A program made the position numbers and the translations under genes. Shown here piece by piece: positions 57,899 to 64,000 of a stretch of DNA of 64,000 nt; within the stretch, counting starts at the first letter, position 1, and the number at the start of each line of letters is the position of its first letter. Origin of the DNA: Ichthyophis bannanicus (lineage: Eukaryota; Chordata; Amphibia; Gymnophiona; Ichthyophiidae). The DNA lies in assembly GCA_033557465.1 (NCBI GenBank), contig CM066043.1:115116778-115180777 (forward strand). Reading direction: 5' to 3'. The notes beneath the pieces were generated by a model. That model was not told the DNA's origin. It made no database searches and was given only the letters and a program-made list of their open reading frames with translations.

Positions 57899-58695
57899 TG
57901 TTTATTCATTTTATTAACATTTTTATACCGCAATTTCCTACAGATCAATTGCCGTTTACAATGAACAGTTTGAACGATGTGAACAGTACAGGGTAGTACA
58001 ATTCAGTTTACATGGAACATTGAACTATGTACAGTGCTGCAACAGAGCTTAAATAACTATATACAAGGTTTTTGTGTTAAATATATACAATTCATTCATG
58101 TGTTGTTGATGTGAGTTTGTTAGTGGTTATTGGGTTTGAGGTGCTGGATGTAAGACTTTGGGGATTAGTTATGTTATTGATCCATAGTGCTGTGTGAACA
58201 GGTAGGTTTTCAGGTTTTTTTCTAAATGTGGACAGATCTTTGATGGCTCTTAGACAGTCCGGTAGTTTATTCCAGATTGTGGGAGCACAGTGGGAAAATA
58301 CCCTGTTAGTGGTTTTCTTGGCTTTTCGGAAGTCTGTAGTTGTTATAAATTAGTTTTTTCTGCAGTCCCTTTGAGATCATGTGTTCTTATCACTAATGAT
58401 GAGGGATGAGAGATAGGATGGGGCAATGTCGTTAATTGGTTTGAAAGTTGTTATGATGATTTTTTTATTGGGTGCGATATTGTATTGGGAGCCAGAGGAG
58501 GTCATACAATATTGGTGTGATGTGGTCTATGGGGTTGGCATTAGCTGTGATCCTCGATGCAATGTGTTGTGCTATCTGGAGTGGTTTTATTGTTTGGGCA
58601 GTCCATGGAGTAGTGAGTTGGCATAATCAAAGTGGGGGGGTGACAATTGCATTGAGTACAGATTTAAATTCATTAGGCTGGAGAAGAGGATGGAG

Positions 58696-58997
58696 TTTAT
58701 TTATTTATTTATTTATTTATTTATTTCTCTTATATACCGCGCTATTTGACATCAGTGCGGTTTACATGGAACATTATATTGAACATTACATTGAACAGGG
58801 TATTATAACTTGGAGATAACTATTTTACAGGGAACATGGGCAATGGAGGGTTAAGTGGCTTGCCCAAGACCACAAGGAGCACCTGTGGGAATAGAAACCC
58901 CAGTCCTTCCGGCCCAAGGTTGCTGTCCTCTAGTGGGATTTGAACCCCCGACCTTCCGGCCTGAAGTACATTGCCCCAACCACTAGGCCACTCCTCC
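58696..58997 (-). mobile_element. tRNA-derived SINE inside L2-F
   Basis: Almost identical to the SINE at 12441-12739: head with TGGCCTAGTGGTTGGGG and GGTTCAAATCCC, core, and a tail AACCGCACTGATGTC, GCGCGGTATATAAGA, (AAATA)n. It produces an in-frame extension to a fragment of L2-F ORF (EEWPSGWGNVLQAGRSGVQI), which is an artefact. High similarity between the copies suggests recent activity. Confidence 0.9.
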
Positions 58998-60699
58998 AGA
59001 TTTAGTAATCTAAGTTTATAGTAGATCTTCTTAGTTGTGTATTTTATGAACGTGGCCATGTCCAAGGTGCGATCTAAGATTACCCCAAGGTATTTTATAT
59101 CCTCTTTTCCTGGTATAGTTGTGTCTTGAATCTGTATGTTTGCAGGGGGTGTGACGTGTTGGTTACGGGTTATAAAGAGGGCTTCTGTTTTATTAAAGTT
59201 AATTTTGAGATTGTGTGATGAAAGCCAGTTACATAGTTCTGCAAAGCAGTCTGTTATTTGTTGGATTGGGGAGTTATTTATTTTGAATGGGAGATATAGC
59301 ATTATATCATCTGCGTATATGTGATATAGTATTTTGAATTTTTTAAATATGGAACAGATAGGTTGGATATAGATGTTAAATAATAATGTGGATAGTGCTG
59401 ATCCTTGGGGGAGCCTTGTTCTTGGTTGTAGGGTTTGGAGAAATTGTTGCCTATCTTTACTTGCTGTGTTCTTTCTGAAAGGTATGATTTAAACCATTTT
59501 AGTTCTATGTTGTTAATACTTATATGTTGTAATCTGTCTATCATAGTATGGCGATTTACACTGTCAAAGGTGCGGAGATGTCAAGGAAGATGAGGAGATA
59601 AACATTTTCGGTGTTGTCAATGCCTCTTAGAATACGGTTGAAAAGGACAGTGAGGAGTGTCTCTACTCCATGGTATGGCCTAAAGCAGGGGTCTCAAACT
59701 CAAATTGCTTTGAGGGCCAAATGAGGACTTGTAGAGTAACCCGGGGGCCGCACAAGACGCAGGCCTCATTTGCATAAGGGCATCATTTGCATAAATATTT
59801 GCATAATGTTACCATACACTAACTTTTAGTAAATATGCCTCTTAATGAGTGTATGGATAAAGAAAGACTAAAAGATTTCTACATTACTATAAACCAGTGC
59901 CAACTGCCAGGCACATTAGGAACTACTAGAAACACTGCTCATTTAGAACCCATAGCAAACCTGCCGTGTCCTAACAGCACTACCAGGACTCACAAAGCAC
60001 CATACCCTAACTATCAAAAGGCAACACTGCAAATATTAAATCAACACATTTCAGAGAATAACAATACATGACCTACTCGGGAAAGAGAACAAGTGGCAAT
60101 GTCAAATAGGAATTACATAAACAGAATACCTCAGCTCAGTTACACATGCAGAACATACACCATCACCAAACAAGGAATCACAATTTAGAAACAGGAAGAC
60201 AATTAAACTGGGAACCCCAAAAGCCAAACTTAGAATGTACAACACTGTAGAAATAAAACTATACATTGATTTCCTCTTGTATTAAATAAAGTGCAGACGT
60301 TAAAGATGCACATTTCCAAGAGCTGACATATTTCAGTTAATCAATTCAAAATAAAGAGATATTTTTCTACCTTTTGTGCATTTTTTTTTCAGTTGCAATT
60401 GTTCCATTCACTTTCTTCTGGTTTCTTTGTGTCTTCTGCTAACTCTCCATCGTCTGCTGTCCATTTGTCCTTTTCTTCTTTCCTAGTTTTTTTCCATTCT
60501 CTCTACATCTGCTTTAACATACTAATCATTCTCCTTTTGCTCTTTCCTCATTCCTATTTCATCCACTCAAATTTTACCCCTCCATCCTCAATCCCCACTT
60601 ACTCTCCCAATACCCGGCCAATTGTAGATTTTTCTTCCCTCCCACACAAAATATATTTCCCCTCTCCATTTCACTCTCCCAGCCCCATCCCATTCTAAT

Positions 60700-61380
60700 C
60701 GTCCCCCAACATCAACTCCCTTCTAGCTCCTGCCCCACCCAGCATCCGCTCCCTTCTAGTCCCCGCATCATCAGCCCATTTCCAGTCCTAGCTCCCTCCC
60801 CTCACAGCCCATTTCCTTTCCAAGCCCCCCTCCCCATCAGCCCATTTCCATTCCAAGCCCCCTTCCACTCAGCCCATTACCATTCCAAGACCCTGTCCCC
60901 ATCAGCTATTTGCAGTTCAAGCTCCCCCTTCTACTCGGCCCATTTCCAGTCATAGCACCCCCCCCCCAGTCCATTACCAGTTCTAGCCCCCCCCCTAGCC
61001 CATTATCGGTCCTAAGCCCCCCAACAGCCCACTTCCAGGCCTAACCCTTCCATCGCCCTATCTTCATTCTTAGCCCCCCCATAACCCCATTTCAGTCTTA
61101 GCCCCCCAATCAGACCACCTCCAGTCCTAACCCCCATCTGTCCATTACCAGTCCTAACCCCCATCACCCCATTTTCAGTACTACCCCCCCCCAGCCACAC
61201 ATCAAGTCCTGCTCCCCCCCCACATCAAGTCCTGCTCCCCCCCCCATCAAGTCCTGCCCCCCACATCAAGTCCTGCTCCCCCCCCACATCAAGTCCTGCC
61301 CCCCCATCAAGTCCTGCCCCCCCCCCACCAAGTCCTGCCCCCCCCCCCACATCAAGTCCTGCTCCCTCCCTCCCTCCCCC
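60700..61380. repeat. Minisatellite in hAT-2
   Basis: Units of about 28-30 bp (CCATTTCCAGTCCTAGCCCC with CATCAGC) to about 61195, then shorter ones (CATCAAGTCCTGCTCCCCCC, about 22-26 bp) to 61370. The first type is the reverse complement of the array at 1625-2180. Homopolymer C runs make exact length uncertain. Confidence 0.85.
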
Positions 61381-61399
61381 CCCCCGGGAAAATTAAACT

Positions 61400-61832
61400 T
61401 TAAAAAAAACCCAGCTTCTGCTGCTGCTGCCGCCGCTGCCGTGGCCGGCAATAGCAGCAATATCGCAAGTCCCGCGGGCTCCGTTCCCCCCCCCTTCCCC
61501 TTCCTTCCTTCCTTCCTGCTTGCCTGCCAGTTCTCCGCTTCGGCTTTGGCTTTCAGAGCCGCGAAGGGAGAGCTTCTCCCTCGTGACTCTGTTCAGCCCG
61601 CTGGGGCAGATGGGAAATTTCCCATCTGCCCCAGCGGGCTGAACAGAGTCGCGAGGGAGAAGCTCTCCCTTCGCGGCTCTGAAAGGCGAAGCCGAAGCGG
61701 AGAACTGGCAGGCAAGCAGGAAGGAAGGGGGGGGGAGCGGAGCCCGCGGGACTTGCGATATTGCTGCTATTGCCGGCCACGGCAGCGGCGGCAGCAGCAG
61801 CAGAAGCCGGGGTGTTTTTTTTTTCCCCCTAT
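61400..61832. repeat. Large near-perfect palindrome in hAT-2
   Basis: Two arms of about 215 bp meet at 61617/61618 (GGGAAA|TTTCCC) with no loop. The left arm ends (CAGCTTCTGCTGCTGCTGCC) and the right arm (its complement at about 61783-61806) still match. It produces mirror-image open frames on the two strands. Confidence 0.9.
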
Positions 61833-63460
61833 GCATCGCGGGCCGCACAAAGGTCTCTCGCGGGCCGCGTGTTTGAGACCCCTGGCCTAAAGCCATATTG
61901 TTGGTCGTCTAGCGAGGCGTGTAGATCAATGTGGCTTGAAGTTGGATGAATATTGCCTTCTCAATTAGTTTAGACAGTAATGGGAGACTTGAGATGGGTC
62001 GATAGGAGGTGGGGTTGCTTTTGTTCATTGAATTGTTTTTGAGTATTGGATATATTAATGCATGTTTAAGAGCTATGGGCATGTATCCAAGTTGTTAAGA
62101 GGTGTTAATGATTGGGAGAATGAGAGGGGTAAATTCTGTTTTGGTTGCCTTTATCCATCTTACTGGACAAGGATCTAGGTATGAAGTGGTAGTATTGACC
62201 TCGGTGATAATGTTCTCTAGCATATCTTTAGATGTGAGGGAGAAAGTTGACCATGTGTGAGTTGTTGTTGAGTGTTGGCCATCTTGGCTTTATTGTTTTG
62301 GGATATGTTGAACTAGTTTATTTTGTAGTAGTTAGCCAGTATTTGGGGGTCAATAGTAGTATCAGATGTGGTATTGTTTGAGTTTATTATTGGTTAATGA
62401 TTTCACAATTTGGAAGAGTTCTCTTGGGCGGTTGATAGACTTTGATAGAATATCAGAGTAATGTTTTTTCTTTAGAGCATTTATGTTTTTTCTGTAATGT
62501 GTTAGTTTTTCCATGTAGATGGATTGGTCTGTTATGGGTGGCAGCTTTTGATATAGTATCGTTCCATTTTGCTATAGTTTCATCTAGGTTGTGTGTGGGT
62601 GTGGATAGGTATTGGGTTGTTTGGGCTAACAAATTTTCTATGTTAAGTTTCTTAAACCTATGTGGTTGGGTGGAGTTTATTTGGCGTATGATATCAGACT
62701 GTTGGATAGGGATTTGGAATTTTATAAGGTAGTGGTCGGACCAGGGAACTGGTGTAACCTCAAGGGTTTTGGATTGTAACTGTTGAGGATTGTGTTTGGT
62801 AAGAATACTAGATCCAGTGTATTGCCTTTGTCATGTGTTTTGGTGTTTGTAATTTGTTGGTAGTTCAAGTTGTGGATGGTTGATAGGAATGATGCGGATT
62901 GGTTGGTAGGTAGTGATGCTAAGTTGAGGTCACCTAGCAGTAGCAGAGGATATTTTTGGGTGGATGAGCATAGTATCTCAATTAGTGTTTCAAGTCTGTC
63001 TATAGTTGCATCAGGTGGTTTATAGGTTAGACAGATGTGGAGATGTTTTGTTTCTATGGTTAAAATTTCAAGATTTTTAGTGTGGTTTGAAGTTATTAGG
63101 GTTGCTTTTAGGTCTTTTATAATAATTATGAGTACTCCTCCTCCTCATTTGGAAGTTCAATGAGTGTGAAATGTTTGATAGTTTGGTGGCTTAAGTTGAT
63201 TGATCAGAACTTGGTCTGCGTCTGATAGCCATCTTTCAGTGATACAGAATAAGTCTGGTGCATTTTCAGAAATTATATCTTGGATGAGAGGTATTCTGTT
63301 ATGGATTGACCTAACATTAATTAGAAAGGTGGAGAGGTGTTTGGTATAATGTATGGAGGTCTCTGTAGGTTGTTGCAGGTTTGAGTGGAGTTTGATATTA
63401 ATGAGTCTGTTGTAATTTTGTTTGGGGTGATAGTTTAGTTTATAGTGGTAGTAAGTGGGC

Positions 63461-64000
63461 AGTTAATCTGTGAACTATCATTAAAATCATCTGTAATACC
63501 TGAAGATTGGAGGATCGCCACTGTAATGCCAATTTTTAAAAATGGTTCCGGGGTGATCCGGGAAACTACAAACCACTGAGCCTGATGTCAGTACCGGAAA
63601 AAAGGGTATAAACCATTATAAAGAACAAAATTACTCATCATGTAGATAGTCATGGCTTAATGGGAGACAGCCAACATGGCTTTAGACAAGGAAGATCTTG
63701 TCTTACTAATCTGTTATGTCTTTTTGAAGGTGTGAATAAACAGGTAGACAAAGGTGAGTCGGTTGATATAGTGCATTTGGACTTTAAGAAAGCCTTTGAC
63801 AAAGTCCCTCATCAGAGACTTTTGGCAAACCTAAAGAGTCATGGGATAGGAGGCAGTGTACTATTGTGGATCAGGAACTGGTTAAAAGACAGAAAACAGA
63901 GGGTAAGGCTAAATGGCCAATTTTCCCAATGGAGAAAGGTGAATAGTGGTGTACCCAAGGGATCTGTGCTGGGTCCGCTGCTTTTTGACATATTCATAAA
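63461..64000 (+). mobile_element. CR1-D part 3 (reverse transcriptase), runs off the window
   Basis: Resumes with codons for [19 protein letters not shown] and continues through [32 protein letters not shown] and [13 protein letters not shown] to the window end. At least one frameshift (near 63550). Confidence 0.88.

Larger units (their letters stand above)
59686..61884. mobile_element. Non-autonomous hAT-type element (hAT-2), 2.2 kb, palindromic
   Basis: Ends CAGGGGTCTCAAACTC and, in reverse complement, CAGGGGTCTCAAACAC; perfect 8-bp duplication GCCTAAAG (59678-59685 and 61885-61892). Removing it restores the L2-F reading frame in the conserved GFRP region. Interior: AT-rich left part, pyrimidine-rich minisatellite and a long palindrome. 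No transposase. Confidence 0.9.
57899..63460 (-). mobile_element. L2-like LINE 'L2-F' inserted in CR1-D
   Basis: 3' tail at 57899 (TTATTCATTTTATTAAC, TATACCGCAATTTCC, GCCGTTTACAATG). Minus-strand text: KTEALFITRNQHVTPPANIQ (about 59160), LQHISINNIELKWFKSYLSE (59540), the RT word QYGFRPYHG split by the hAT at 59686-61884, and endonuclease start text near 63290. AGTT flanks it (57895-57898 and 63461-63464). The 5' UTR and leader are missing. Confidence 0.87.

Noticed and set aside
58820..59302. A 160-codon open frame spanning L2 and SINE
   Set aside because: The C-terminal third is SINE sequence read through by chance; it is not a fusion gene.
61441..61896. Mirror open frames of 149 and 167 codons
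   Set aside because: They are the two strands of the palindrome in hAT-2, not genes.

Overview
This window is vertebrate nuclear DNA, most likely from an amphibian and quite possibly a caecilian; that assignment is an inference from repeat style, not a database match. There are no operons and no uninterrupted gene clusters. Most of the 64 kb is transposable elements: CR1 and L2-like LINEs, a decayed Tx1/L1-like LINE, LINE C-termini of the REL-endonuclease type, a Penelope-like element with a GIY-YIG domain, tRNA- and 5S-rRNA-derived SINEs, hAT transposons with 8-bp target duplications, a Harbinger transposase relic, and one LTR retrotransposon. The only convincing host protein gene is a single-exon Mas-related GPCR (MRGPR-type) on the minus strand at 9695-10594.

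Layout. 1-6 kb: a 3.86-kb non-autonomous hAT element (67-3922) full of G-rich minisatellite, with a second small hAT nested in it, inserted in a segment whose paralogue lies at 34.8/40.8-42.0 kb. 6-12 kb: a MITE split by a CR1, then the receptor gene in low-repeat DNA. 12-20 kb: a plus-strand L2 carrying a SINE, a REL-endonuclease LINE tail, a decayed Tx1/L1-like LINE, a 5S-derived SINE and a Harbinger fragment. 20-32 kb: a nest of minus-strand L2 elements inserted into one another up to four levels deep. 32-35 kb: a hAT MITE and a Penelope-like element. 34.9-40.8 kb: the LTR element, with SCAN-like gag, zinc knuckle, protease and an intact-looking dUTPase, but with reverse transcriptase and integrase deleted. 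42-47 kb: a hammerhead ribozyme motif, tRNA-like SINE heads, a 423-bp foldback element and unassigned DNA. 47.4-50.4 kb: a nearly intact CR1 ORF2 (minus). 50.8-64 kb: one CR1 split into three pieces by a full-length CR1 (with an SGNH-esterase ORF1) and by an L2 that itself holds a SINE and a palindromic hAT.

The elements interact in visible ways. The tRNA-SINEs carry the same 3' tail as the L2 LINEs, so L2 is their probable mobiliser. The order of insertions can be read from interrupted reading frames and target duplications. Three separate L2 copies share a hydrophobic, signal-peptide-like leader before the endonuclease domain. The hammerhead motifs fit with the Penelope-like element.

Coordinates of element ends are by eye. 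Those given with target duplications are exact; others may be off by tens of bases. Nearly all the mobile-element ORFs are broken.
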